This document shows, piece after piece, positions 1 through 9,349 of a stretch of 64,000 nt of DNA (positions within the stretch are counted from its first letter, which is position 1; every line of letters starts with the position of its first letter). The stretch comes from Kosmotoga olearia TBF 19.5.1 (lineage in GTDB: Bacteria > Thermotogota > Thermotogae > Petrotogales > Kosmotogaceae), in assembly GCF_000023325.1 (NCBI RefSeq), contig NC_012785.1, forward strand, positions 372,001 through 436,000, in the 5' to 3' direction. The notes under the pieces were generated by a model that was not told where the DNA came from, did no database searches, and saw only the letters and a program-made list of their open reading frames with translations. Position numbers and translations under genes: made by a program.

Positions 1-1
1 A

Positions 2-286
2 GTCTTTACAGGCGGTGGTGCCAAGTTAAGGGGATTGAGCGACACCGGAGTGGAATCTTTGAAAATGCCAGTAAGGGTAGGAACCTATGAAACCAGTTTT
101 AATCCAAGAATAGAAAATGCTCACGACGTCGTGAACGATCCCATATTCAGTAGCTGTCTCGGTAGCCTGATCGTTCAGGACGCTGTGGAAACCGGAATAG
201 AAGAAGCTATCGGAAAGCAAAAAAGAAGAGGCTTCGCTGATTTCATAAGGTCTTTGTTCTTTGGAGGTGTTGAGGATGAGCTTTGA
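2..286 (+). CDS. ftsA: FtsA-like cell division protein, C-terminal end (5' partial)
   Basis: The reading frame is open from the window edge and ends with TGA at 284-286, giving about 94 residues. It begins with a VFTGGGAKLRGL segment, which matches the nucleotide-binding glycine loop near the C-terminus of actin-fold division proteins (FtsA). It ends in a basic-amphipathic stretch followed by FIRSLFFGG, the position where FtsA carries its membrane-targeting helix. FtsA tethers FtsZ to the membrane. The gene overlaps ftsZ by 11 nt, the usual ftsA-ftsZ arrangement. The N-terminal part lies outside the window, so the assignment rests on this tail plus context. Confidence 0.85.
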   Translation, partial: VFTGGGAKLRGLSDTGVESLKMPVRVGTYETSFNPRIENAHDVVNDPIFSSCLGSLIVQDAVETGIEEAIGKQKRRGFADFIRSLFFGGVEDEL

Positions 287-1331
287 GATGAGCTACGAAG
301 GAAAAGAAACTGATGTGAGACTTCCTGCGATAAAGGTTATTGGTGTTGGTGGTGCTGGCGGTAATGCAGTAAATAGAATGATCTCTGAAGGAATACATGG
401 GGTCACTTTTATCGCAGCAAATACCGATGTTCAGGTACTCGAAGGCAATAAAGCAGAAATTAAAATTCAGCTTGGTAACCATCTCACACGCGGTTTGGGA
501 GCCGGTGGAAATCCGGAAATCGGTGAAAGGGCTGCAGAAGAAAGTATAGAAGAGGTAAGAAAAGTTCTTGAAGATACAGATCTTCTTTTCATAACGGCAG
601 GAATGGGTGGTGGAACAGGAACTGGAGCCGCTCCAATCGTTGCATCCGTCGCCAAAGAGATGGGAATTTTAACGGTAGCTGTTGTAACCACTCCGTTCTT
701 CTTTGAGGGAAACACCAGATTGAGAGTAGCCAGCGAAGGCTTAAGAAAGCTCAGTAAATCTGTTGACACTTTAATCAGAATTTCAAATAACAAACTGTTG
801 CAAGAACTTCCACCTGACACCTCCATTGTTGAAGCTTTCGCCAAAGCCGATGAAACCCTGCATCATGGAATTAAAGGTATATCGGAATTGATCACGAAAC
901 GTGGTTATATAAACCTTGATTTCGCAGACGTTGAATCCGTGCTGCGCGACGCCGGAACGGCGATGCTTGGAATAGGTATAGGTAGAGGTGAAAAGCGCGC
1001 CGAGGAGGCTGCAAAGGCCGCACTCGAAAGCAGGCTCCTTGAAAGACCAATTGACAATGCTATGGGAATCATTCTCAATGTCTCTGCCAAGAATATTACC
1101 CTGAGAGAAATGAACATCGCCGCTGCAATCGTCAGACAGAACTGCAGTGAAGATGCCGATGTTAAACTGGGTTTAATTGTCGATCAGGAAATGCCAGACG
1201 ATGAACTGCACGTAACCCTCATAGCAGCCGGTCTTGAAATGGAAGAAAGCGAACTGTTTGGTGAAGCTTCCGATATACCTGCTATTTATAGATTCGGTCT
1301 GGATACCCATGAAGAAGAGGAAGGTACATGA
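276..1331 (+). CDS. ftsZ: Cell division GTPase FtsZ
   Basis: Tubulin-like GTPase that polymerises into the Z ring at mid-cell. The start chosen is ATG 276, six bases after the ribosome site GGAGGTG (263-269), giving 351 residues. An upstream TTG at 261 lacks such a site. Visible motifs are the N-terminal GVGGAGGNAVNRMI loop and the tubulin signature GGGTGTG at residues 111-117, followed by the GAAP continuation. The C-terminal FtsZ domain follows, and the protein ends in an acidic tail (DTHEEEEGT) in place of an obvious conserved FtsA/ZipA-binding peptide. It is translationally coupled to ftsA upstream and overlaps the next gene by ATGA. Confidence 0.97.
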   Translation: MSFEMSYEGKETDVRLPAIKVIGVGGAGGNAVNRMISEGIHGVTFIAANTDVQVLEGNKAEIKIQLGNHLTRGLGAGGNPEIGERAAEESIEEVRKVLEDTDLLFITAGMGGGTGTGAAPIVASVAKEMGILTVAVVTTPFFFEGNTRLRVASEGLRKLSKSVDTLIRISNNKLLQELPPDTSIVEAFAKADETLHHGIKGISELITKRGYINLDFADVESVLRDAGTAMLGIGIGRGEKRAEEAAKAALESRLLERPIDNAMGIILNVSAKNITLREMNIAAAIVRQNCSEDADVKLGLIVDQEMPDDELHVTLIAAGLEMEESELFGEASDIPAIYRFGLDTHEEEEGT

Positions 1332-3016
1332 GGGTTTACAAACGCCTGGGTGAGCTTTTAACAGAGCGGGGCTTGATTACTCCTGAGGTTCTTCAGCAGG
1401 CCGTAACAATACAAAAAAAGGTTGGCAAACCCCTCGGTGAAATACTCGTAGGGATGGGATTGCTATCCTGGGAGGATATCTACACCGCTTTATCCAAACA
1501 GTACAACCTGGAACTCGTTGAAGAACTTCCCAATATGGTACCGCCTGAGTTATTGAAACTTGTTCCACGTTCTGTGGCAGAACGCCTTAAGGTGGTTCCA
1601 ATTGAGTTTTCCCCGGAAACCAACACGCTCAAAGTCGTTACTCCGGATGTTTTGAAAGTCCCTCAGATTGAACGAGAACTCTCTTTCCTTACAGGAAACA
1701 AAATCAAGGTAGCACTTACTCCCCCACCAAATTTTGAGGCACTGTATAGAGCAAGTTATGAAGAAGCATCTTCAAGTGAAATTATTGAACACACCTTCGA
1801 TTTAGAACCTTCAGAAGAAGTGGTCGAAGAAGAAGAGGTTACCAGTGAAGAAACACCTGTAGGAAAGTTCATAAACGCCCTTCTCGAAAACGCGATAAGA
1901 AGTGATGCAAGTGATATTCACCTCGAACCTTTTGAAAAGGTGGCAGTGGGAAGATTCAGGATAGATGGAATTTTAAGGAAGATACTGACCTATCCTAGAC
2001 GTGCCCATAACTCGGTGGTTTCAAGAATAAAAGTCATGTGTGGTCTTGATATATCAGAAAAGAGGCTTCCACAGGACGGTAAGTTCTTCATTCGAAGGGG
2101 TGGAGAACAGTACGATTTCCGTGTATCCACAATGCCAACGATCTTTGGCGAAAAAGTCGTCATGAGAGTTTTGAGGGTTTCCAACGCAAAAAAGAAACTC
2201 GAAGAGCTTGGATTAAGCGATTACAATTTAAAGAGGTTTAGAAAGCTTCTGGAAGCTCCCCACGGAATAATATTGGTTTCCGGACCCACAGGTAGTGGTA
2301 AATCCACGACGTTGGTGGCAGTCTTAAACGAAGTAACATCTGAAAAGGTGAATGTTGTTACAGCGGAAGATCCTGTTGAATATACAATAGAGGGTATAAC
2401 TCAGTGTCAGGTAAACGCTGAAATTGGTTTAACTTTTGCGCGCTACTTGCGTGCTTTTCTTAGGCAAGACCCGGATGTTATAATGGTAGGTGAAATCCGT
2501 GATAGAGAAACAGCGCAACTCGCCATAGAAGCTTCGCTTACAGGTCATCTTGTCTTCTCCACGATTCATACCAATAGTGCTCCTGGAGCTGTCGCAAGAT
2601 TGGTCAACATGGGGGTTGACCCATTTCTTTTAAGCGCTTCTTTGATTGGGGTAATTGGCCAAAGACTGGTCAGAAGACTTTGTAGTAATTGTAAAGTAAA
2701 AATCCCGATAAGAGAAGAAATCCTGGAAATAGCAAGCAAAATTTTCCCAAATAAAAATGAATTCTACGAATTCGTACCCGGTTCTGGATGTAACGAATGC
2801 CGGGGAATTGGATACAAAGGAAGAACCGGTATTCATGAGGTTCTTATTGTCAATAACGAACTGAGGGATTTAATGGTTAGAGGTGCTTCTGAACACGAAC
2901 TTAGTGAAGCTGCAAAAGCGGCCGGGATGAGAACCCTTTATGAGGACGGTATCGAAAAGGTCCTGCAGGGCATAACATCAGTCGAAGAAGTAAATAGAGT
3001 CGCAACCGAACTGTAA
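1328..3016 (+). CDS. pilB: PilB/GspE-type pilus or type II secretion assembly ATPase
   Basis: 562-residue cytoplasmic hexameric ATPase that powers type IV pilus extension or a type II-like secretion pseudopilus. The N-terminal ~150 residues form an MshEN-type domain (LGELLTERGLITPEVLQQAV repeat style), followed by an acidic linker rich in Glu. The T2SSE core has Walker A GPTGSGKST near residues 319-327, the Walker B region RQDPDVIMVGEIRD near 378-391, and a zinc tetracysteine (CSNC near 452, CNEC near 488), all typical of PilB/GspE and not PilT. It overlaps ftsZ by ATGA, so it is probably co-transcribed with division genes. PilB and GspE cannot be separated from sequence alone. Confidence 0.9.
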   Translation: MRVYKRLGELLTERGLITPEVLQQAVTIQKKVGKPLGEILVGMGLLSWEDIYTALSKQYNLELVEELPNMVPPELLKLVPRSVAERLKVVPIEFSPETNTLKVVTPDVLKVPQIERELSFLTGNKIKVALTPPPNFEALYRASYEEASSSEIIEHTFDLEPSEEVVEEEEVTSEETPVGKFINALLENAIRSDASDIHLEPFEKVAVGRFRIDGILRKILTYPRRAHNSVVSRIKVMCGLDISEKRLPQDGKFFIRRGGEQYDFRVSTMPTIFGEKVVMRVLRVSNAKKKLEELGLSDYNLKRFRKLLEAPHGIILVSGPTGSGKSTTLVAVLNEVTSEKVNVVTAEDPVEYTIEGITQCQVNAEIGLTFARYLRAFLRQDPDVIMVGEIRDRETAQLAIEASLTGHLVFSTIHTNSAPGAVARLVNMGVDPFLLSASLIGVIGQRLVRRLCSNCKVKIPIREEILEIASKIFPNKNEFYEFVPGSGCNECRGIGYKGRTGIHEVLIVNNELRDLMVRGASEHELSEAAKAAGMRTLYEDGIEKVLQGITSVEEVNRVATEL

Positions 3017-3082
3017 ACGTGTGAGCATACTAAAACATAAATTTGAAGGAACATCATAACCGGCTTAATTGGCTTTAGAATG

Positions 3083-3114
3083 AAATTACCGCTCCATGAG
3101 CGGTAATTTTTTTT
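3083..3114 (+). terminator. Intrinsic terminator after the ftsZ-pilB operon
   Basis: Perfect inverted repeat: AAATTACCGCTC (3083-3094) pairs with GAGCGGTAATTT (3098-3109) around a 3-nt loop and runs into a T tract ending at 3114. It lies 67 nt after the pilB stop and before the separately led ornithine operon. Confidence 0.9.
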
Positions 3115-3166
3115 CTGATATGATTAATTTGAAGGTCTAGATAGAAATTAATAAGGAGGGTCGTAT

Positions 3167-4189
3167 ATGGCGTACAGAGTTTTGGTTTGGGGATTGGGTG
3201 CCATGGGAAGCGGCATTGCCAGGAACATTCACTCAAAATTAGAACTGAAACTTGTCGGAGGCGTGGAAAAGAAGCCGGAAGCTGTTGGAAAAGATATTGG
3301 AGAATTTCTGGGAATCGGGAACATAGGCGCAAAGATATACGATGATCCGGAAAAAGCGATTCTTGAAACTCGACCGGATTTAGTTGTGATTGCAACAAAT
3401 TCTTTTGTTCGAGAGGTTATGGAGAAAATAGAGCTTGCGGCAATAAACCATGTGGATGTGCTCACAATAGCGGAAGAAATGGCTTATCCTTTTTATTCCC
3501 ATCCTGAGGAATCTACTATTATTGATAACATAGCAAGAAGATATTCTATCAGTATTTTAGGAACAGGAATCAATCCTGGTTTTGTCCTTGACCTTTTGAT
3601 TATCGCCATGACTGGCGCTTGTTTGAATGTAGAACGAATCGAAGCAAAAAGAATAAATGATCTGTCGCCATTCGGAAAGACCGTTATGGAAACCCAGGGC
3701 GTGGGAACAACTCCTGAGGAATTCGAAGAAGGATTAAAAAACGGGACCATTGTTGGACATATAGGCTTCCAGCAATCAATAGCTATGATAGCTGACGCTC
3801 TTGGTTGGGAACTCACCAAAATTGAAGAAATTCGTGAACCTATCATTTCGAAAACCGAAAGGAAAACAGCGGTTGCTCATGTAAAACCCGGTATGGTTGC
3901 CGGTTGTAAGCACATTGGGAGAGGTTATATTAACGATAAAGTCGTTATTGAATTGATACATCCCCAACAGATTCTTCCACAGCTTGAGGGTGTAGAAACT
4001 GGAGATTATATAGATATTTACGGTGATCCAGAAATACACCTTTCTATAAAACCAGAAATCCCTGGGGGCAAAGGAACGATAGCGGTGGCAACAAACATGA
4101 TTCCTTACGTTATCGAGGCCGAACCAGGATTCCTCACAATGGCAGACCTTCCCGTTCCGCGAACCTTGCTTAAAGATCTTGGGAGGTGA
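3167..4189 (+). CDS. ord: 2,4-diaminopentanoate dehydrogenase
   Basis: 340-residue NAD(P)-dependent enzyme that oxidatively deaminates (2R,4S)-2,4-diaminopentanoate to 2-amino-4-oxopentanoate in anaerobic ornithine degradation. The Rossmann motif [10 protein letters not shown] sits near residues 9-18, and the fold resembles dihydrodipicolinate reductase. The ATG follows AAGGAGGG by about 7 nt. It is the first gene of ord-ortA-ortB-oraS-oraE, the order known from clostridial ornithine fermenters, which makes the assignment firm. The ortA ribosome site lies inside its last codons. Confidence 0.92.
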   Translation: MAYRVLVWGLGAMGSGIARNIHSKLELKLVGGVEKKPEAVGKDIGEFLGIGNIGAKIYDDPEKAILETRPDLVVIATNSFVREVMEKIELAAINHVDVLTIAEEMAYPFYSHPEESTIIDNIARRYSISILGTGINPGFVLDLLIIAMTGACLNVERIEAKRINDLSPFGKTVMETQGVGTTPEEFEEGLKNGTIVGHIGFQQSIAMIADALGWELTKIEEIREPIISKTERKTAVAHVKPGMVAGCKHIGRGYINDKVVIELIHPQQILPQLEGVETGDYIDIYGDPEIHLSIKPEIPGGKGTIAVATNMIPYVIEAEPGFLTMADLPVPRTLLKDLGR

Positions 4190-4194
4190 TTCCT

Positions 4195-4512
4195 GTGGAA
4201 GCCGTTCGGGGTCAATGGGTCCAGATACACAAAATAATATTGAAACCAGGCGAAAGAGCCCCACAGGTTCCCGAAGATACTGCAAAGGTTCCCTTTGAAC
4301 TGAGAGTAAAGGGATATCTTCAAGATGAGAAAGCGGCAATTGGTGATCTAGTAACGATAAAAACACCGATCGGTCGCGAAGTGAAAGGGCAATTAATTGA
4401 TATTGAGCCAAGATATACCCATGATTTTGGTGATTACGTTTCAGTGCTTGACGAAGCAGGAGCCGAACTTCAGGAACTGATGCGTAAAATAAGCGAGAGT
4501 GATGAAAGATGA
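4195..4512 (+). CDS. ortA: 2-amino-4-oxopentanoate thiolase, alpha subunit
   Basis: Small (105 aa) subunit of the PLP-dependent thiolase that splits 2-amino-4-oxopentanoate with CoA into acetyl-CoA and alanine. The start chosen is GTG 4195, because GGAGGTGA at 4182-4189 is an ideal ribosome site for it. A GTG at 4186 lies inside that site. The protein is a beta-rich OrtA-type polypeptide (RGQWVQIHKIIL near the N-terminus) with no catalytic motif of its own. It starts 5 nt after the ord stop and overlaps ortB by ATGA, consistent with an obligate heteromer. Confidence 0.9.
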   Translation: MEAVRGQWVQIHKIILKPGERAPQVPEDTAKVPFELRVKGYLQDEKAAIGDLVTIKTPIGREVKGQLIDIEPRYTHDFGDYVSVLDEAGAELQELMRKISESDER

Positions 4513-5936
4513 AAGAACTGTCATATGATGCCATAATGCAACGCAAAAACGAAATAATGAAGAAATCTGTTGGGATAGATTATGGGAAATACACGATTTC
4601 TGACATAGCTTTTGATTATGAAAGAATGATGAACGAAGTCGCTCTAGATATAGATACGGTACGAAAAATACAACTTGAGACAGGCGTAGGAAATACCAAC
4701 CTCATAGAATTAAAAAATATAACCAAATTGGTGAGGTACATTTCGGAACCCGGGAAAGGGGCAAGGATATTTGTCAAAGACGAAGCAAGTAACCCATCTG
4801 GTAGTTTCAAAGACAGAAGAGCTTCTGTAAGTGTGTATATGGCAAAAAAGCTTGGATATGAAGGGGTCATAGCCGCCACTAGCGGTAATTATGGTGCTTC
4901 TGTGGCGTCACAGGCAGCCAAGCGCGGGTTGAAATGCATCATTGTTCAGGAGACATACGACAGCAACGGCATTGGACAACCTGAAATTCTCGAGAAGGGA
5001 CGTGCCTGTGAAACCTATGGTGCAGAAGTGGTCCAGCTTACCGTAGGACCTGAATTGTTCTATTATTTTCTTGTATTACTGGAAGAAACAGGTTATTTCA
5101 ATGCATCACTTTACACGCCATATGGAATCGCAGGTGTGGAAACCCTCGGTTATGAAATAGCTTTGCAGTGCCGTGAGCAAATTGGATGTGATCCTGATTA
5201 TGTGGTTGTTACCCACGCTGGTGGTGGAAATCTGACGGGTACTGCCAGAGGGTTGCTCAAAGCAGGCGCTAAAAACACAAAAATCGTGGCTGCAAGCGTT
5301 GACTTACATGGCCTCCATATGGCGAGTGACAGAGACTTCAATCGAAAGTCTTTTACAACCGGCCACACAGGTTTCGGAATCCCCTTTGCAGTGTATCCTG
5401 ATAGATCTGATGTTCCCAAAAACGCCGCCAGGGCTTTGAGGTACATGGATAGATATCTACTGGTAACTCAGGGTGAAGTTTTCTACGTTACGGAGATGCT
5501 GGCACGTCTCGAAGGAATGCAACGTGGCCCTGCTGGCAACACATCCCTTGCCGCTGCGATTTCTCTTGCAAGAGAACTTCCCAAAGACAACATCGTAGTG
5601 GTTCAGGAAACGGAATACACGGGAGCTGGAAAATTACCAAGTGCTCAACTAACTTTTGCTAAAAAGATGGGGGTTGAGGTCGTACGGGGAGATCCGCGAA
5701 AGCTTGACAAGCCAGGTAAACGGATCGTCATTCCTGAGCATCCATCACAATTGAGAGCTCTTGATGTTGATTTGCAAAAACTGAAGAAATCCTACATCAA
5801 AGAATTGGTTAAAAGAGGAATAAAACACCTGGAAGAGGTCGATATTGAGTTTCTGGCTGAGGATCTCAAAACAACAAGAGAAAACGTAAAAACTCTCTTC
5901 GAGGAGGTAATCAAAGATTATGGTACAGAGAGCTGA
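4509..5936 (+). CDS. ortB: 2-amino-4-oxopentanoate thiolase, beta (PLP) subunit
   Basis: 475-residue fold-type II PLP enzyme, the catalytic partner of OrtA, making acetyl-CoA and D-alanine from 2-amino-4-oxopentanoate. The motif NPSGSFKDRRA places the PLP-binding lysine at about K101. A threonine synthase-like phosphate loop (ATSGNYGASVASQA) follows. It overlaps ortA by ATGA and oraS by 17 nt. In isolation it could be mistaken for threonine synthase or cysteate synthase, but the neighbouring ord, ortA and ora genes settle the role. Confidence 0.92.
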   Translation: MKELSYDAIMQRKNEIMKKSVGIDYGKYTISDIAFDYERMMNEVALDIDTVRKIQLETGVGNTNLIELKNITKLVRYISEPGKGARIFVKDEASNPSGSFKDRRASVSVYMAKKLGYEGVIAATSGNYGASVASQAAKRGLKCIIVQETYDSNGIGQPEILEKGRACETYGAEVVQLTVGPELFYYFLVLLEETGYFNASLYTPYGIAGVETLGYEIALQCREQIGCDPDYVVVTHAGGGNLTGTARGLLKAGAKNTKIVAASVDLHGLHMASDRDFNRKSFTTGHTGFGIPFAVYPDRSDVPKNAARALRYMDRYLLVTQGEVFYVTEMLARLEGMQRGPAGNTSLAAAISLARELPKDNIVVVQETEYTGAGKLPSAQLTFAKKMGVEVVRGDPRKLDKPGKRIVIPEHPSQLRALDVDLQKLKKSYIKELVKRGIKHLEEVDIEFLAEDLKTTRENVKTLFEEVIKDYGTES

Positions 5937-6291
5937 TGATTTTAAGGAAAGAAGTAAGCGTCTTCAGAATATGACCGATGAAGAATTGGACAGGTATTTC
6001 TGGGAACTCGCTGAAAAAATTGTTGATCCTTTGATCAAGCTCGCCAGTACTCACACTAGTCCATCAATTGAGCGCTCGGTTCTATTGAGAATGGGTTTCA
6101 ATAGTTTAGAAGCCAAAGCAATAGTCGAAAAAGTTGTTGATATGGGATTACTGGGAAAAGGTGCTGGTAATATCGTTTACACCATTTCTCAAAAAACAGG
6201 AAAATCCATTCTCGAAGCTGGAAGAGAGCTCGCAGCCGGTAAGTACTGGGACCTTGTTGAAGAGAGTTTCAAAGGGGTGGGATCAAAATGA
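5920..6291 (+). CDS. oraS: D-ornithine 4,5-aminomutase, small subunit OraS
   Basis: 123-residue helical accessory subunit of the adenosylcobalamin- and PLP-dependent D-ornithine 4,5-aminomutase. The N-terminus RADDFKERSKRLQNMTDEEL and the length fit OraS (about 120 aa). GAGGAGGT at 5901-5908 lies inside the ortB 3' end and serves this start. The gene overlaps oraE by ATGA. It has no recognisable catalytic motif, as expected, because the cofactors bind the large subunit. Confidence 0.9.
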   Translation: MVQRADDFKERSKRLQNMTDEELDRYFWELAEKIVDPLIKLASTHTSPSIERSVLLRMGFNSLEAKAIVEKVVDMGLLGKGAGNIVYTISQKTGKSILEAGRELAAGKYWDLVEESFKGVGSK

Positions 6292-8483
6292 GTTTACCAC
6301 CAAATGAAAGATTGAATGTTGAAGAGATCCTTAAAGATTTAGAACATTACAGACCGCGAAGAAGAGGCTGGACGTGGAGAAAAAAACTTCCAGAAGGTAC
6401 AAAAATAGGGGAATTTACTTATGATCAAATAAGTGAACCTTTGAAAAATAGCGTTCCCCTACCAGCTGCTCATCATTTTGGAAATATCGATCCTCAACCC
6501 GATGTGGTCATAACCTCCGAGATCGCTTCCGGGAGGTTCGAAGATGATATTCGCAGGATGAGAATGGCGGCGTGGCATGGTGCCGATCATATCATGGTCA
6601 TACGTACGCTTGGCCAGAGCCATATGGATGGTCTCATAGAAGGTACACCTGAAGGTATTGGAGGTGTACCTATTACCAGAAAACAGATACGGGCCAGCAG
6701 AAAGGCACTGGATATAATTGAAGACGAAGTTGGGCGTCCAATAAACTTTCACAGCTACGTTAGTGGTGTTGCAGGACCTGAAATCGCTGTGCTTTTTGCC
6801 GAAGAAGGTGTGAACGGTGCGCATCAGGATCCCCAATATAATGTACTTTACAGAGGAATAAACCCGATAAGATCCTTTGTGGATGCTGCGGTTGCGAAAA
6901 AAATAATGGCATGGGCAAATATGCTGCAGATTGACGGGGCTCACAACGCGAACGCCTCCGCCAAAATGGCCTGGAAAGTGATGCCGGAACTTATCGTTCA
7001 ACATGCGATAAACTGTATGTTCTCTTTAAAAGCAGGCATGAAGAAAGAAAACATTGCTCTTTCAACCGTTCCACCAATGGTTTCTCCAGCCCCCGAATTT
7101 AAGCTGAACTTCATTTATGCTCTTACAGTGAGAGAATTGTTCAAAGGATTCCGTTTCAGAGCTCAAATGAATACCAGATACATCGAGTCCGACCTCTTTG
7201 ATGCTACAAGAATACACGTTCTCGATACCCTTATCTCCAGGTTGACCAGTGCAGATTTGCAATCCACTATCACTCCAGATGAAGGAAGAAATGTGCCGTG
7301 GCATATTAATTCCGTAAGAGGTGTTGAGACAGCAAAACACACGCTTATAGCTCTCGATGGAATAAAAAAATTCCTGAAGGTCAATGAGGAAGAAGTTAGA
7401 CCCAGAATAAGGGAACTAAAAATGCGTGCCATACTCTTTATGGAGGAAATACTGGAAATAGGAGGATATTTTGAAGCGGTAGAACAGGGCTTTTTTGTTG
7501 ATAACGGGTACTACCCAGAAAGAATGGGTGATGGAATAGCGAGACCTAAAGATGGTGGAATAGGAGCCGGTAGTGTTGTTCCGAGAGATCCTGATTACAT
7601 GGCTCCTGTTTGTGAACATTTCGGTTATAACAACCTCCCCGAAGGTATAGAAAAACCATGTGATCTCATCGGTGGTTGTACTTTCCATAACCCTGAAAAA
7701 ATACAGTTTATCGATGAACTGGACGAAAACGATAACGTTACTAACAGAATTCAGAAGGTGATAGAAGAAAGAGAAAAGGGCTTCATTGGTCCAGAAGTAG
7801 AGTGGTGGGGTGATGGCTGGATACAGATAGACATGACTATTCCTGATGACGAAGCTCACGCAGAAGCCGCTGCAATTGAAATTTGTAAACGTTTGGGGTT
7901 GGAAGAACCCACAGTGATAAGCAAAACAATCCTTCATCCGGTGGAGGGAACCTATATCGAATTGAAAGCGCGTGTTCCATTTAAAGTGAACCGAAATGAA
8001 CTCGAGCTTCCAAAAAAACCCGAAACCCTCCCGGAAGAGGAAATATTCCAATATGTTTCCAAACACCCAATAAAGGTCGTCGCTGGCACCGCAGGCAATG
8101 ATGAGCACTCAGTAGGTTTAAGGGAGATTTTAGACATAAAACATGGTGGAATAGAAAAATATGGGATCAAGTACACTTACCTCGGTACCAGCGTTCCACC
8201 GGAGAAATTCATAGACGCTGCAATAGAGACGGGTGCTGATGCTATCCTTGTTTCTTTAATAATCACTCACAACGATGTGCACGTACAAAACATGAAAAAG
8301 ATTCATCAACTCGCCATCGAAAAAGGAATCAGGGATAAAATAATTCTCATAGCCGGGGGAACGCAGATAAACAACGATCTTGCTGTTAGCTGTGGTATGG
8401 ACGGCGGATTTGGTCGTGGCACCAAAGGCATTCACGTTGCGAGTTTCCTTGTAAAAAAACTCAGGGAAAAGCACTCTAATTAA
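6288..8483 (+). CDS. oraE: D-ornithine 4,5-aminomutase, large subunit OraE
   Basis: 731-residue catalytic subunit that converts D-ornithine to (2R,4S)-2,4-diaminopentanoate using adenosylcobalamin and PLP. The N-terminal two-thirds is the TIM-barrel region. The C-terminal Rossmann part holds the B12 motif DEHSVG at residues 605-610 (H607 as lower axial ligand). K618, eleven residues further on, is where the clostridial enzyme has the lysine that forms the internal aldimine with PLP. This H+11 spacing is strong support. It is the last gene of the operon, and no ornithine racemase follows. Confidence 0.95.
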   Translation: MSLPPNERLNVEEILKDLEHYRPRRRGWTWRKKLPEGTKIGEFTYDQISEPLKNSVPLPAAHHFGNIDPQPDVVITSEIASGRFEDDIRRMRMAAWHGADHIMVIRTLGQSHMDGLIEGTPEGIGGVPITRKQIRASRKALDIIEDEVGRPINFHSYVSGVAGPEIAVLFAEEGVNGAHQDPQYNVLYRGINPIRSFVDAAVAKKIMAWANMLQIDGAHNANASAKMAWKVMPELIVQHAINCMFSLKAGMKKENIALSTVPPMVSPAPEFKLNFIYALTVRELFKGFRFRAQMNTRYIESDLFDATRIHVLDTLISRLTSADLQSTITPDEGRNVPWHINSVRGVETAKHTLIALDGIKKFLKVNEEEVRPRIRELKMRAILFMEEILEIGGYFEAVEQGFFVDNGYYPERMGDGIARPKDGGIGAGSVVPRDPDYMAPVCEHFGYNNLPEGIEKPCDLIGGCTFHNPEKIQFIDELDENDNVTNRIQKVIEEREKGFIGPEVEWWGDGWIQIDMTIPDDEAHAEAAAIEICKRLGLEEPTVISKTILHPVEGTYIELKARVPFKVNRNELELPKKPETLPEEEIFQYVSKHPIKVVAGTAGNDEHSVGLREILDIKHGGIEKYGIKYTYLGTSVPPEKFIDAAIETGADAILVSLIITHNDVHVQNMKKIHQLAIEKGIRDKIILIAGGTQINNDLAVSCGMDGGFGRGTKGIHVASFLVKKLREKHSN

Positions 8484-8509
8484 AAAATTTAACCTGCTCA
8501 ATACAAAAA

Positions 8510-8540
8510 AGCTCCTCACTTTAAGTGAGGAGCTCTTTGT
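8510..8540. terminator. Bidirectional terminator between oraE and bioY
   Basis: AGCTCCTCACT (8510-8520) pairs perfectly with AGTGAGGAGCT (8524-8534). On the plus strand it is followed by CTTTGTTTT, and on the minus strand by a six-T run. It can therefore end both the ornithine operon and bioY, which converge here. Confidence 0.88.
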
Positions 8541-8597
8541 TTTATCTTCAAATAATTACTTCACAGAATTCATTATTCTAGAAGTGTAATTCTATCT

Positions 8598-9215
8598 TCA
8601 CTTTTTTGGTGTTACTGCTTTTACAACCCCTGCAGCCAGAATTATTTTAGTGATATCGCCAGCTATAAACGGAATCGTTCCCATCCAGAGAAGTTCCTTC
8701 ATTGTTATAGGGTTATTTTTAACAAGATTAAGCCAAATAGCCAGCTGACAGAGTCCCAGTCCATGGACTATTACAAAGTTTGCAACAACCATTAATCCAA
8801 GCATAGGAACGAAATTTCTGGACTTTGGATACCTGTCGCAGAAATATCCAATGAACAAAGCCGCAAAGATAAAACCAACGAGATAACCACCCGTCGGTCC
8901 TGTAAGGTGATGGATTCCTCCACTCCAGCTTGAAAACCATGGTATTCCCGCGGCTCCGAGCGTAACATAGATAGCCTGACTTACTCCTCCCCACCATCGA
9001 CCAAGGAGGATCCCTGCCATCAAAACCGCAAAGGTCTGGCCCGTCGCTGGAACGGGAGTCCAGGGCAAATAAAACTTTACCTGTGCCAGAAGTCCAGTCA
9101 AAGCTGCCATTCCAATAGCAAGTATAAGTTTTCTTGTTACCGTTTGTTCTCTCGGCCATTTAAAAAGTTTCTGTCGTACTTCAAAATAATGTTCGGTAAG
9201 AGCCAATCCTCGCAT
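8598..9215 (-). CDS. bioY: Biotin transporter substrate-binding component BioY
   Basis: 205-residue integral membrane S-component of an ECF-type biotin uptake system, with about six hydrophobic segments. Typical BioY sequence includes VPATGQTFAVLMAGILLG, the GPTGGYLVGF motif and a final IPFIAGDITKIILAA helix. The ATG follows AGGAGGT (9221-9227 on the complementary strand). No ECF ATPase or T-component genes are nearby, so it presumably shares an energising module encoded elsewhere. The N-terminal ~25 residues are hydrophilic and longer than usual. Confidence 0.93.
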   Translation of the reverse strand: MRGLALTEHYFEVRQKLFKWPREQTVTRKLILAIGMAALTGLLAQVKFYLPWTPVPATGQTFAVLMAGILLGRWWGGVSQAIYVTLGAAGIPWFSSWSGGIHHLTGPTGGYLVGFIFAALFIGYFCDRYPKSRNFVPMLGLMVVANFVIVHGLGLCQLAIWLNLVKNNPITMKELLWMGTIPFIAGDITKIILAAGVVKAVTPKK

Positions 9216-9349
9216 GATTTACCTCCTCGTATTTGTACATTTCGGGAAGCATTCAAAAAGAAATATAACATACTTAAGATTACATCACCGTAGATGCAAA
9301 CTACAATCAAAGAACCATCCAGTTAATATTTTCAGGTTTTTTCCGCAGG

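Noticed and set aside
8484-8600. Ornithine racemase gene after oraE
   Set aside because: Only a bidirectional terminator and the end of bioY are present.
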